The notes under the pieces were generated by a model, which ran no database searches, was not told the origin of the DNA, and saw only the letters and a list, made by a program, of their open reading frames with translations. The position numbers were made by a program, and so were the translations under genes. Of a DNA stretch of 64,000 nt, positions 54,701 to 64,000 are shown in pieces (the stretch's first letter is position 1; each line of letters begins with the position of its first letter). Source of the stretch: Cylicocyclus nassatus (Eukaryota > Nematoda > Chromadorea > Rhabditida > Strongylidae); assembly GCA_958299035.1 (NCBI GenBank), contig CATQJL010000316.1:18515676-18579675 (forward strand), in the 5' to 3' direction.

Positions 54701-57700
54701 ATCTAAGGAGATGAAGCGAATCGTAGTGCAAAACAATCTTAAAGGTGTACAGAAATGTTTCCAATGGGAGAAGCCGGAACCTTGAATTTGAGAAAGTCTA
54801 GCATGACAAATGTTGATTGGTTTTACATTTACAAAAAGCTCGAGATGCAGGCAGCCATCCATGCAGTTCGATTACTAGTGGAAGCCATTTGGAGAAAAGG
54901 ATTCCGATTTCTTTTGCATTCTGGTTTAGGAAAAGTTTTTAATCGGATACCACGCGGCTGGTCTGGTATGCACGGAGACAAAAGACGTCAGAAGAGTACG
55001 TCCACTGAATCAAACTTCTTTATGCGAACACGACAGTCGCCGTAGGCTGTGCAGTAGAAACGTCAACGCCATTCTCAAAAAGTACACATCAACGGCTTTA
55101 TCACCACTTCTCTTTATATTGTGTATAAATACGGTGGCCAGGAACATTCAACTGCCGCACTTATGGACGCTCCTTTACGCGGAAACGTCGAGCTAGCAAG
55201 TAGATCGACGCAGGAGCTTCAAGAGGCAACTGTGAGATGGAAAGTGGGATTAGCCGAATATGGCCCGCGGCTGGAAGAACCGAGTGCCTAGAATGCGGAC
55301 AACAAACCAACGGTACATTCAGCATAAATGGGTGCTACTGAGAAAGGTCACCACATGCGAATACCTGGGCTCTTTAGTGTCGTCGGAACGCGGAACGATA
55401 CTGGTGCTATAGGAGAATGTGGCGTGGCTAAAGTGGCAGCAAGTAACAGGAGTACTCTGCGACCGTCAAATTCCAATATAACTGAAGTAGAAAGTATATC
55501 AAAACGTTAAAGGCAGTCGCCCTGAACAGCCTATTGTTGGCCAGCAACTAGAAATACGAGCAAATCCTGAGCACGATGGAGATGCGAATGATAAGGTGGA
55601 TACCCTTAAAGCGAAGAAACTTCGTCACGAACACCAATGTGCGGCCCATTCTCGAAGTTGCACCTATCGCGGATGAGATGCGAGCTGCCAGATTACGACG
55701 GTATTGTCACGTTTTACGAAGTGAAGTAATACAGTAGTAGTTTTTACAACATTCCGTCTAGACTGATGGGGGAAAAGCCACGTGACCGACCGAAGCAGCG
55801 CTAATTGGACACCATTCGTAGCGACCTGCGCATTGCAAGGCTCAAACCACAAGAAACAGCTGATCGAGTAAAATGGAAACAGAGATGCAACACCGCCGTT
55901 CCTGCTTTCGCGGGAAAATGGCGAGGATAAAGAAGAAGAAGAAAAAAGTAGAAGAAGAAAAAGAAGAGAGTTCGAGATGCAGACAAAGAGCAGATACCTG
56001 CGTTAATGGTATAGTTTGAGTCTTTTGAACGTCCCTTCCATATCTTGTGTATTGTAGATCATTGCTGAGGTTCATAAGTGGGAACGAGCGGGCGAGTACC
56101 CTTTGATTTAACAGGATTAAGGCTGGAAGGCGGGGCTTTGCAACCTTAGACGAGGGAATGATCAGAGAGCACGCTTGTGAGAGACGTCGAGGGCGCAAGC
56201 GGTCGCCTTTCAACCTTCAGTCTTTTGAATCGAAGGGTAGTAATACATCAAGATGTAGCGCGTATTTATACTAGGTTGATTCAGAAGTTCTGTCCGATTT
56301 GCGATTTTTTCATTTAGAATCCTATAACTTTTTTCAAATCAACAATTTTGAGCAAATCAAATTTTGTTGAATTAAACGACATTATGGCTATCAGAAGAAT
56401 AGCGAGAGAAGAGAGAGAATTTTTCGAAATCTGCAAGGTTTTCTTCAAAACCGCCCAGTTTGACTTACTAATGCTTCCATATGAGGATGAACAGACATAT
56501 TTGGCTGCCATCATTGAGTATTCTATACCTCAGAGGTTCTTTTGCGGCTAAAGATCATTCGAATTATCTTTGCTGCATAGAAATTTTTGCGAGCAAATAA
56601 AAAAAACATTATTTGAGCACTCCTCAGCGTGTGAAACTATGCCGGCTTTCTAATATTAGGTTGTCTCATAATTGATGCACGTTTCATGAATTTCAACTTC
56701 TAATCAAGATAACTCTTTTCCCAAACCATCTTTTTGAGCGCAATAAAAATTACTGCAAACAACAAAGCTTTGACTATAGAACGCATGCTTTTGTTGGATC
56801 GCAGCCACTTTAATAAAGATTTTATAGCCTGAAAAATTTCCCAGAATTTTAAACTTATACTTTGAGAGAGCTTAGCTTTCGCTCAAATGTACTAGGATCG
56901 CACGCGGTTTGCTCATTATATAGCCAATGGTTGATTGTACAATAGAATGAAGTTTGAACTTAACGGCATATTTCTGTGAGAAAATTTTGCAAAAAAAACT
57001 GGAAGTACCCATTTTTTTCAATATTATAGATGATCCAGAAAACTGCCTTTTTGGGATTTTTTGAATTTTTTCTCTTCGAAAAGACGATGGAATGCTGCGA
57101 TTTTTCTAGCATTAGTTGTACTAGGTCTACTCTACGTGTACATAGCAAAATTTATACAGTCGCTTTTTTCTTGAGATTTTTATGCAGTTTAGATTGGCCT
57201 CAGCGACAGCCAAGTTTGAGACAAGATTTCACAACTCGAAATTTTTTAAAAATCCCATACAGACAAGTGTTTTGCAGCACAAAGCTTCGCGATCGTTATG
57301 CATATTTTTTGAAGAAAATCCGTCTATTTTCCATAGATTTAGAGCAAGGAGAGTGAAGGGAAAGAATTTCAAATTTTAACCATTCGTCTTTGAAGGCATG
57401 GAACTTCGGCTTAATCAAAGATTTGCGAAAATTAAAGCACATATTGGAGACTGGAGGAACCGGGCTTTCCGATACCGTAAAGGGTCTTGAAGAAAAATGT
57501 TTTTTCTTTGAAAATCAACTCTCTAAGAGGTTAGAAAACGTGTATTAATCATGAAACAACCTAATATTTTATTTTTTCTTGCTGTCGCAAATGAAAAGCC
57601 AATTGGCTGACGGTTCCTGCTTGCACTCGCTTTACTCTAACATACGCAATATTGAATGCTTCACATGTCGCTATTTGTAGATTGTTGTCGCTTGTTGAAT

Positions 57701-60700
57701 AAGTGGGTTTGTCTTCAATCTTTGAAAAAAATTGGAAAAGTAAGACATTCTCTACACCGGAGGAAAACTGCTTATGTTAACCCATTAATTCCTCAACCAT
57801 TATAAATTACCATATATTTGGTTTTGCGAATACTGCGGAAGTTCCCCTTCATGGAGACTTTTTCTTTGTTCATGACTGCATTTTGGCAATTTTGCTTCGG
57901 GGCTCAAAGTTTCATCACAAGTATGTTGATTTACCAGGCCTCAGTAAGCACTAGAAAGAGCAAGAAAAGTATTCTAGGTGACGGTTATGACATTGCCATA
58001 AGTGCAAAACCCAAGAAAATAGCTGCATTAAAACAAGGAAATTGAAAATCGGACAGAACTTTTGATCAACCTAGTACAAAAACGTCTGAGCCTAAACATT
58101 TAGATTATCCATACGAGTATCACAAATTTGATTTGAATTAAGTGTTTGATGAATTTTTTGGCCGTGGGAGATATACTCTTGAAAGTTAGATCTTCGATGC
58201 GCGTTAGCTGTTCTGCTTGTTGAGTACTTAAAGGCAGTAGACAGGCAAAATGGACCCCTGTCAGATTTTGGTAGTTTCGGGTAGTGGACCCCCAATTACA
58301 CCGTAGCCCCAACCCCAACTTCTAGTTGATGCGCTAAGTCCTGAAAAAAGCGCTTCAAACTTCCACCAATAACGCCCACTCAATGGAAGTGGGCGGGGCT
58401 GGTGGAGTTTTGAAGCGCTTTTTTCAGGACTTAGCGCATGAATTGGAATGTGGGGTTGGGGCTACGGTGTACTTGGGAGGTCCACTACCCGAATCTGACA
58501 GGGGTCCATTTTGCCTGTCCGCTGCCTTTAAGTGTCAGCATCTGGTCCTTGGGAATACGAAGTTTCCAGTCACACATTCGTTCGCATTCTATACATTCCT
58601 ATTACTGCACCATATGTGATTTCCATTTTGATACACGGTGATGTGAAAGGTGGATGTATTTATTAGTTAAGGTCAAAAGTGATTTGGTTTAAGTATGGTG
58701 TCGCGTAGTCATTACAATAGGTGTCTATAAGTATACATGGTTCAATCGTAACCTCTTCCTACACAGTCTGTTGCTTCGCTTTGATTAACATCAACTGGGG
58801 CAAGGTTTCAAGCACGGCCAGTTGCCTTGTACGGAGGAATATTGGCCGGCAATTAGGAAAAAAGAAATACTGGATACTCGGTCTAACGCGAAGAAATCGC
58901 GTTCCGAACACAGATGTGCGGCACATTTTTGGAGTTGCACCTATCGCTGATACGATGCGATGTGCCAGACTACGATATATGGTCAATTTTACGAGATGAA
59001 GATGACAGTGGCAAAATCAGCACTTGGTCTAGATCCATAGGAAAGAAGACCACGCGGGGCCGACAACGCTGGTTGGACACCATTCGAAGCGACCTGCACA
59101 TTGTGAACCTCACACCACAAGAAGCAGCTGACCGAGTCAAATGGAAACACAAATGCAACCGCCGAATCCTGCTCCCGCGGGACAATGGCGAGGATAAAGA
59201 AGAGATACAGCCGTGTAGAGCATGCAGCATGACAAACACTGGTACTCGGCTTTCTTACCATACAAACTTGCCAGAAAAAAATTCAAAGCTTTCTCCAGAA
59301 AATCGCTTTGCCGGTGACGAACAGAAGCTAGACTAGCGTTGAAGACGAGAATTGCGTACAGTACACATCTTTTGAAAGATTCGCGGTGACCGCATTCTTC
59401 CCTTTCAATAAAATAAAAAAGTGAGCTGCATAGAAAAACGCTGTTTTCAAGTGAAAACCACAGTCGAAAAAAAAGAGGAAAACGTTAGCGTATATTGTAT
59501 TAGGTTGTCCGGAAAATAATGTGGCATCCTACCGCAACAGAATGACCACAAAAAAAACAGCAAATGGGGTATCATTTGATAGAGCAAAGCAAGCTCTACA
59601 AAACTATTACAAATCTCCGCGGAAATCTTGCTTCAGTTGAAGTTCGAATCCAAAAATCTAAAATATATAGAATTTCAAATACCCAAAAATCGTATCTCTG
59701 TTCATAGACGTCTTAGGGATCTCCAATTTTTACAGGGTATTCTCCACACTAAACATTCACGACAAACAAAAATAGGTCAAAATGCGAATAAGTCGCGTTT
59801 TTCGGATTTTTTGCAAACATTTCCAATTTTCTCGAAAAGTAGCATTTGTCTAAAGCTAAGAATTCGTGATTGTACTCCTAAAGGTTCATACTACAGAATC
59901 ATCTACATAAGAGAAGCTTAGGATTGCTTTGGCAGTAGATACGGGTGTCTCATATAGTGACTCCATACGTAAACAAGTTAGGGGTTCCCAGGACTTTTCT
60001 GAACGGATATACGATTTTTTTCGTTTTTTAGATCTTTAGTGCCTTATAAAACTTGGCTCCAAGCATCACGCATATCAAACCTGGCACGAAGATTCAAATT
60101 TCTTTTTGTAGAGCTTGCTTGCGAGGTAGGTTGATACCCTACTTACTTACTTTCGCACGCATCCTGCTGCGATATTGCATGATAAAATACGATGCGACAT
60201 TATTTTCCGGACCTAACACTTTTTAGATGGTTGTTGTTTTTAAAGGCCCGGTATACAGCTTTAAATCGCCAATCGCCATTGAAACTTACCAACTTGACAG
60301 ATTGAAGATAATGAAGAAGAAATACAACGTTGCACCAAGAATTCCGGCTACTAAGTGAGCTGTGGCATTGGTATTTACGGCTTCTTCCTTGTTAAAGCCA
60401 AACATCAACATTGAAAATGCAGATCCTAGCCTTAATAACTCCAATGTTAATGCTTAGAAATAACTTTTGATTCAAAAACCAACGTCTCAATGGTTGTTGT
60501 TGCAAAGATTTGCACAAATCTGGTCCCTACACAAATTAGTATAGCGATGAGACATGGAGAAGGCAGTTGCTTTGTGACCTAAAATTTGTTTATAGATTGT
60601 TGAACTGAGGGAGTAGGAAATCCCTACTTTTGCAGCGTCTGCCTTCAGGACATCATATTTCTCCTTGAAGAAGAAAAATAGAATTAGAAAGCCTATGATA

Positions 60701-63647
60701 TTCATTATAAGAGAGAACAGTGCTGGTGCGTTGTAGAGATTGAGACGATAAAAAGGTAGCACGTAAACCCCGTCAGGTCCAAGTGGCGAAAAGATCAATT
60801 GAAATGCTGAAATTGTATGTCACCAACTAGGAAAAAAAGAACGCACCAAAACTTTTTACCTGGTCCTATCAAAGTGCCTGTCGCAATCCCACCGCTCACA
60901 AATGCGATGGATCGGGAACGATCCTCCTTCGTTGACGCAGTGGAAACGTAAGCTCTCAAAAGTGCCATATTACCTGAAAAGTTGAATATAACATCCACTA
61001 AGGAGACTGCTTTCAATGTAGTGCGTCTTAAAAGTATGTAAGGAGTTTGATTATTATTTCTTAATTTCAGGTTAGCCAACCTATTGCCGCAGGGCTCGGT
61101 ACGAGCTGGCACCAGGGAAATACAAAAACGAAGTCCTGTTTGACCTTGAAATTTCGTACCAAGTCCTCTTTGATTCTAAATCCTAAACCTTAAAAACCCT
61201 AAAAAAGGAGACGGCACAATTTTCGTGTCTTTTCGGCCACAAAAACGATATCCCTTTCGCCTTTTGTCCCAAAAGCGATATCCAGGTTGACCCGGTGCCA
61301 GCTCTATTCCTTGTTGACCCTTCTGTGAAGTTGGCTTTAGTAGTTTTAGATAAATCGTTTTTACACTGTAGAATTACGCTAAATCTGAAAAATCCATTAG
61401 CAGTCGCTTCATAGCATTGGAAAAACCGTGAAAATTGTATAACAAATTCTTATGCAAGCTGTTTATTTACCTTTGTACGATACTGTGAGGCCTTCAAAAG
61501 AGTATTATCACATCTTTTGGGAACATCGAAGGAAAGGGACGACGGAGTAAAAAATTTTTGAAAAAATTTAAAAAACTATCTTTCTTATTATTAATCGAGA
61601 GAATAACTGTCATGCAGTGGCGTGCCCTCCCTCCCCCCCCCTCCTCCCCGAGAATAGGCCCGAAATTTTTTGAAATTCACTTACATGGAGTATAAAAATG
61701 TGCAAGTGACTTGTTTATTCTTGTAAACAATCAGAATAATTGTTAAAATTTTCAGAAAAAGCCTTCCACCTTTTCAGATTTTAGGAGTTGGAGACCCGCA
61801 AAAACTTTGAAAAGCACCTGTAAGAAATTTTCGGAGTGCGTGGATGACCCACGCACCCTCATTTGAAAAAAATTTTTGCCCCCCCCCCCCCGCCGGACGG
61901 AAATCCTGGGACCGCCACTGCTGTCATGGGTATACCTAGCCGAACTTTCAGCATTACCCGCACAGTTACAACTTACAGCTAATATTTATTCACACATGTC
62001 ATCCTACGGAGAATTCTCAAACCGCTTGGAACTACTCCTGAGGCAAAATATGGTCCATCAAAACTCAAAATTACCGTAATCTTACACGACAAAAAGCTAT
62101 GATTTCTTTGTTGCTACCAAGTTGACAGCCCTTCAGAGTGTCACATGTTCGCCGAAAACCTCAAGGCGAAAGAACTAACAACAATTAAACGTGTGTACAG
62201 TTTTGAGGAGCCCTGTGCTGTTAGTGATACAAAGCAAACATGCAATCATTACCTGTTCCACATCCTTGGATAAATCTTGCAACCATCATTACAATGGCTA
62301 CATTGGAAGGTGAAAAAAACGGTAGTGATAGATATAGGGTATTTCCTGCCATCATAGAGCAAAAACCAGCCAAGAGTGGAATGCGCACCTTAATGTATAA
62401 TTTTGTGCTTCAAAGCAACATATTTGAACCTAGCAAAACGATTAGACCAAGCAAGCGGAAGATCTTCAGTTTAACATTTTAGAACACTGTCTCTATGAAT
62501 TCCTCGTGAGAGTTTTTTGCAGATTAAGAAATGGCCAGTAGTCGGAGAGTGGCCAATCCAAAAAACTGCTTACTATTTGATGTAGCTCAAAATGCTGTCT
62601 CTGAATTTGTTCTCCGTATCTGCTGAACGCCTATGTAGACAAAGTTTGTGAGCCAACATATTGTAATAAATCGCGGATGCAAATTTGGCTGTAGGGAGTC
62701 ATGTTTGGTTCAATGCTGGACTGAATGCAAGTAAGTTACTTCATATAGCCCATATTCAATAGTGAGCTAAAAAGGCAATAAAGTGTCTTAGTTTGCTATT
62801 TTTGTGTGCGATTTCTTGCTGTAAAACTGCTCGTAACTTTGTATGCAAAACCTTTTGGCAGATTCAAAAGATATATTGGTTCAGCATCCTTTGCTGCATC
62901 CAATATATGTTTCTGAGTTTAAAGGCAGTGGCTCGGCAAATCTCAACCTAGTCAAATTTTCGCTTACCTGGGGTTATTCAACATGCTGATCACGAAAATC
63001 ACCTTAGAGAGCTCGAAAACGGCGAAAATGAGCGTTTTCCAACCCCCTTCCCTCCAAAATTGGACGAGCGGAGCAAGGCTGATGACGCTGAATCGCTGCG
63101 GGACCCAGCGGTTATAGCATTGCGGCGGACAGCCTCCAATGGTGAGAAGGAAGTTGCAAACTCGTCCGGGTGCGTGTAGGATTGGCTTGCGCGTGTAAAT
63201 TTGAGAGCGTTTTTTTCGACAGGGAAGGCATGCTGTGCAACCGGGATTGCATTGTTTTCATACTTGGACGATAAGGAACCTAATGCGTTAAGATTCTAGG
63301 TTGTCAAGTTTTGCCGATCCACTGCCTTCGCACCTGTTCTATTCGATTGCTCCAATATCCGAATGAAGGGGCTGATACACACTGACCGAAGCTATAGAGA
63401 GCTACAATGTATCCAAACTGTGTTTCCAAGGCATTCGGGTTCAGCTGCAAAGCCATAATATAATGTCAACTTTGTACTTTGTACAAATAATGCATACTTT
63501 TCTCAAATAAGGCCACATCGAGCTGAAGTAAATGCTGAATTGAGCGGCTTGAAAGAATGAACAAGCACCGGCTATGTAAACAGATTTCCATGGTGTTGCC
63601 GGCTCCTCTGATTGAACTTTATGACAAGTCGTGCCATTTGCAGAATC
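51637..63647 (-). CDS. MFSD8/CLN7-like MFS transporter, gene C (exons 2-13)
   Basis: Twelve minus-strand exons (63647-63498, 63444-63334, 62388-62253, 60973-60860, 60806-60628, 60578-60484, 60430-60290, 52713-52604, 52510-52443, 52079-51978, 51924-51857, 51799-51637) splice to 1437 bp, 478 codons plus stop, with all GT-AG junctions in phase. Landmarks: SSMWPYLRK at the end of helix 1; GYWSNRIEQ in loop 2-3; MVARFIQGCGTG with NMALLRAYVSTAS (human ARGLLGIGAGNVAVVRSY); PFYRLNLYNAPALFS luminal loop; GCYSERFDWC luminal cysteine pair; TTLYSEIIGPRRQ; GSLGRMFAPLITS. The family is a lysosomal membrane carrier or channel. Same exon plan as gene B, sequence well diverged, so both copies seem maintained. 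Intron 8 (7.6 kb) carries most of the mobile DNA. Exon 1 was not found in the last 350 bp of the window. Confidence 0.85.
51857..51924 (-). CDS. Gene C exon 12
   Basis: Acceptor CCCTAAAA region read as TTTTAG, donor GTTCGA, phase 0/2. GTLQGYFQLAGSLGRMFAPL then IT. Confidence 0.83.
51978..52079 (-). CDS. Gene C exon 11
   Basis: Acceptor TTTTAG, donor GTAATC, phase 0/0. LYYIFYVLVFGFAVSVMNIA and TTLYSEIIGPRRQ. Confidence 0.84.
52443..52510 (-). CDS. Gene C exon 10
   Basis: Acceptor TTTTAG, donor GTACGT, phase 1/0. SDWGCYSERFDWCDNLAEVS then PW. Confidence 0.81.
52604..52713 (-). CDS. Gene C exon 9
   Basis: Acceptor CTTTAG, donor GTTAGA, phase 2/1. VHPRIAAIVCLSAYAGLFAT then TYPWPFITTKVKISVN. 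Confidence 0.79.
52866..53576 (+). mobile_element. Non-autonomous Helitron H, copy 4
   Basis: TCATAACTTATAATAACGGG after A; CCTCTGCGAAGCAGAGG hairpin and CACTGG before T. 711 bp, more diverged inside than copies 1 and 3. In gene C intron 8. Confidence 0.86.
53577..53971 (+). mobile_element. Non-autonomous Helitron, second family, copy 2
   Basis: Ends CCCGGGCTGGACCGGG then AAAGCCAACTAG before T, the same 3' design as 12933-13367. Interior shares CAGCTGAAACTTTGCACA and CTATCGATTTATTGATTT with 21252-21791. The 5' TC is not evident, since it abuts Helitron H copy 4. Confidence 0.65.
54740..55971 (+). pseudogene. RTE-type LINE 3' part
   Basis: Reverse transcriptase frames QAAIHAVRLLVE, LGKVFNRIPRG, LLYANTTVAVGCAVETSTPF, LLFILCINTVARNIQLP, LLYAETSS (the YADD site mutated), CEYLGSLVSS, VTGVLCDRQIPI, EQILSTMEMRMIRW-like and HEHQCAAHSRSCTYR, then a C-terminal DRPKQR-TPFVATCALQ segment and a GAA/GAAAA-rich tail at 55927-55971. 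Many frameshifts. 5'-truncated as usual for RTE. In gene C intron 8, antisense. Confidence 0.78.
56271..58074. mobile_element. Mariner-type element carrying non-transposase open frames
   Basis: TA on both sides. Ends CTAGGTTGATTCAGAAGTTC and, in reverse, CTAGGTTGATCAAAAGTTC, both then TGTCCGATT. About 890 bp without the nested MITE at 56656-57564. Frames at 56351-56550 (SNFVELNDIMAIRRIARE) and 57818-58045 (YQASVSTRKSKKSILGDGYD) do not resemble mariner transposase (no D,D34D/E pattern seen). Confidence 0.75.
56656..57564. mobile_element. Mariner-type MITE nested in 56271-58074
   Basis: TA on both sides; ends TTAGGTTGTCTCATAATTGA and, in reverse, TTAGGTTGTTTCATGATTAA, then the GCACGTTT/ACACGTTT segment. 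909 bp, no transposase frame. Confidence 0.8.
58232..58527. mobile_element. piggyBac-like MITE with intact TTAA flanks
   Basis: TTAA at 58228-58231 and 58528-58531. Ends AGGCAGTAGACAGGCAAAAT and, in reverse, AGGCAGCGGACAGGCAAAAT. The whole 296 bp is a palindrome, pairing for example GCGCTAAGTCCTGAAAAAAG with its complement. Confidence 0.8.
58796..59220 (+). pseudogene. RTE-type LINE 3' end, second copy
   Basis: RPVALYGGILAGN, LGLTRRNRVPNTDVRHIFGV then APIADTMRCARLR, and a C-terminal stretch RQRWLDTIRSDLHIVN and EAADRVKWKHKCNRR are characteristic of RTE. Frameshifted. Related to 54740-55971 (shared DTIRSDL/ADRVKWK region and GAGGATAAAGAAGA end). Confidence 0.75.
59500..60216. mobile_element. 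Mariner-type MITE
   Basis: TA at the left; ends TTAGGTTGTCCGGAAAATAA and, in reverse, TTAGGTCCGGAAAATAATGT, then TGTGGCATC/CGCATCG. Contains the AGAGCAAAGCAAGCTCTACA segment common to mariner MITEs in this window. 717 bp. Confidence 0.75.
60290..60430 (-). CDS. Gene C exon 8
   Basis: Acceptor ATTAAG, donor GTAAGT, phase 2/2. LGSAFSMLMFGFNKEEAVN and VAGILGATLYFFFIIFNLSS. Confidence 0.81.
60484..60578 (-). CDS. Gene C exon 7
   Basis: Acceptor TTTTAG, donor GTTGGT (as in gene B), phase 0/2. VTKQLPSPCLIAILICVGTR and FVQIFATTTIE. Confidence 0.79.
60628..60806 (-). CDS. Gene C exon 6
   Basis: Acceptor TTTCAG, donor GTAGGG, phase 1/0. FQLIFSPLGPDGVYVLPFYR, then YNAPALFS and KEKYDVLKADAAK. Confidence 0.83.
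60860..60973 (-). CDS. Gene C exon 5
   Basis: Acceptor TTTCAG, donor GTAAAA, phase 1/1. NMALLRAYVSTASTKEDRSR and VSGGIATGTLIGP. Confidence 0.83.
61616..61920. mobile_element. hAT-like MITE with perfect 8-bp target duplication
   Basis: CTGTCATG at 61608-61615 and again at 61921-61928. Ends CAGTGGCG and CGCCACTG. 305 bp with C-rich runs near both ends. In gene C intron 4. Confidence 0.88.
62253..62388 (-). CDS. Gene C exon 4
   Basis: Acceptor CATTAAG, donor GTAATG, phase 0/1. VRIPLLAGFCSMMAGNTLYL and MVARFIQGCGT. Confidence 0.83.
62923..63327. mobile_element. piggyBac-like MITE with AGGCAG ends, copy 3
   Basis: Ends AGGCAGTGGCTCGGCAAATC and, in reverse, AGGCAGTGGATCGGCAAAAC. TTAA on the left, decayed TCGC on the right. 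Sits six bases inside the intron after gene C exon 3. Confidence 0.6.
63334..63444 (-). CDS. Gene C exon 3
   Basis: Acceptor TTGCAG, donor GTGCGA, phase 0/0. LNPNALETQFGYIVALYS and FGYWSNRIEQ. A TTAA-type MITE begins six bases into the following intron. Confidence 0.82.
63498..63647 (-). CDS. Gene C exon 2
   Basis: Acceptor GTTCAG, donor GTATGC, phase 0/0. Starts DSANGTTCHKVQSEEPATPW and ends WPYLRK. Confidence 0.8.
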
Positions 63648-63806
63648 CTGAACAAGACAGATCTAGTGTTTGTGGGAAGCTCCCTTTTCCTGCACTCTGG
63701 AGAACTAGACATGATCAGTTAGTTTCTCCTTTACTTTTCCATGCTCTCGTCCTCCAATTTGATCAAGCTTGTGTAATTTGAATAGTACCAAATGCATACT
63801 TCATAT

Positions 63807-64000
63807 ACGCTGCTGCATGACGAAGGCGCAATATCTTTGGCTCCCGCCAGAGTGCCGAAGCCACGCCAGCGCTGCGCCGGCGCCGAGCCAGCGCCGAGAT
63901 CAATAGTCATTGCATCTACCTGGCTGAAAACTAGGTCAGCTAGCCCCGCCCCAAAGAAATATACGTGTATCGATCGAAACGCTGGCTCGGCGCCGGCGTA
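63807..64000. repeat. Family X MITE end and a CG-rich inverted repeat at the window edge
   Basis: CGCTGCTGCATGACGAAGGC near 63809 matches the left end of family X. It is followed by a second inverted pair, CCGGCGCCGAGCCAGCG (about 63878) and CGCTGGCTCGGCGCCGG (about 63981), which may be an element inserted in it. Continues past the edge. Confidence 0.45.

Noticed and set aside
55922..55975. Lysine/glutamate-rich peptide at the end of the RTE relic
   Set aside because: It is translation of the GAA-rich retroelement tail.
63683..63714. ATG with an open frame (MSSSPECRKREL) just upstream of gene C exon 2 as its first exon
   Set aside because: The frame is out of phase with exon 2, and no donor gives both phase 0 and an intron of acceptable length.

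Overview
The window looks like nematode genomic DNA. It is AT-rich. The recognisable genes are split into small exons, many joined by introns of about 50 bp whose acceptors read TTTTAG or TTTCAG. The rest is filled with RTE- and CR1-type LINE relics, Tc1/mariner-, hAT-, piggyBac- and Harbinger-like MITEs, non-autonomous Helitrons and foldback elements. A parasitic strongylid-type worm would fit, but the species is an inference. I see no bacterial or viral gene, rRNA, CRISPR array or trans-splice leader gene.

The only well supported host genes are three tandem, head-to-tail, minus-strand paralogues of a major facilitator superfamily transporter of the MFSD8/CLN7 (lysosomal) type. Gene C (51637-63647) and gene B (11567-40023) can be followed exon by exon from exon 2 to the stop codon, with conserved intron phases and eleven of twelve exon lengths identical. 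Gene A shows only exons 2 and 3 (4829-5141) and runs off the left edge. The first coding exon of each gene was not found. Exons are numbered assuming one missing first exon. A last-exon-like open frame at 6868-7098 may belong to a separate, unrecognised gene between A and B.

The introns hold the mobile DNA. Gene B intron 8 (18.1 kb) contains a CR1-like LINE (about 20.5-28.3 kb) broken by at least eight later insertions of five classes, then a second, nearly full-length but decayed CR1-like LINE (about 31.8-35.9 kb). Gene C intron 8 (7.6 kb) holds two Helitrons, two RTE 3' ends, a mariner-like element with another nested inside it, a TTAA-flanked MITE and a further mariner-like MITE. Between genes B and C lies a 3.4 kb element bounded by inverted repeats, with GC-rich subterminal repeats. 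Many element ends can be set to the base because the target duplications, or the Helitron A|T insertion sites, are visible.

The most interesting signals are the exon-for-exon conserved transporter array, the datable nest of transposons, foldbacks whose arms are 9-bp minisatellites, a four-copy Helitron family, the 3.4 kb inverted-repeat element, and two mariner-like elements carrying open frames that do not look like transposase.
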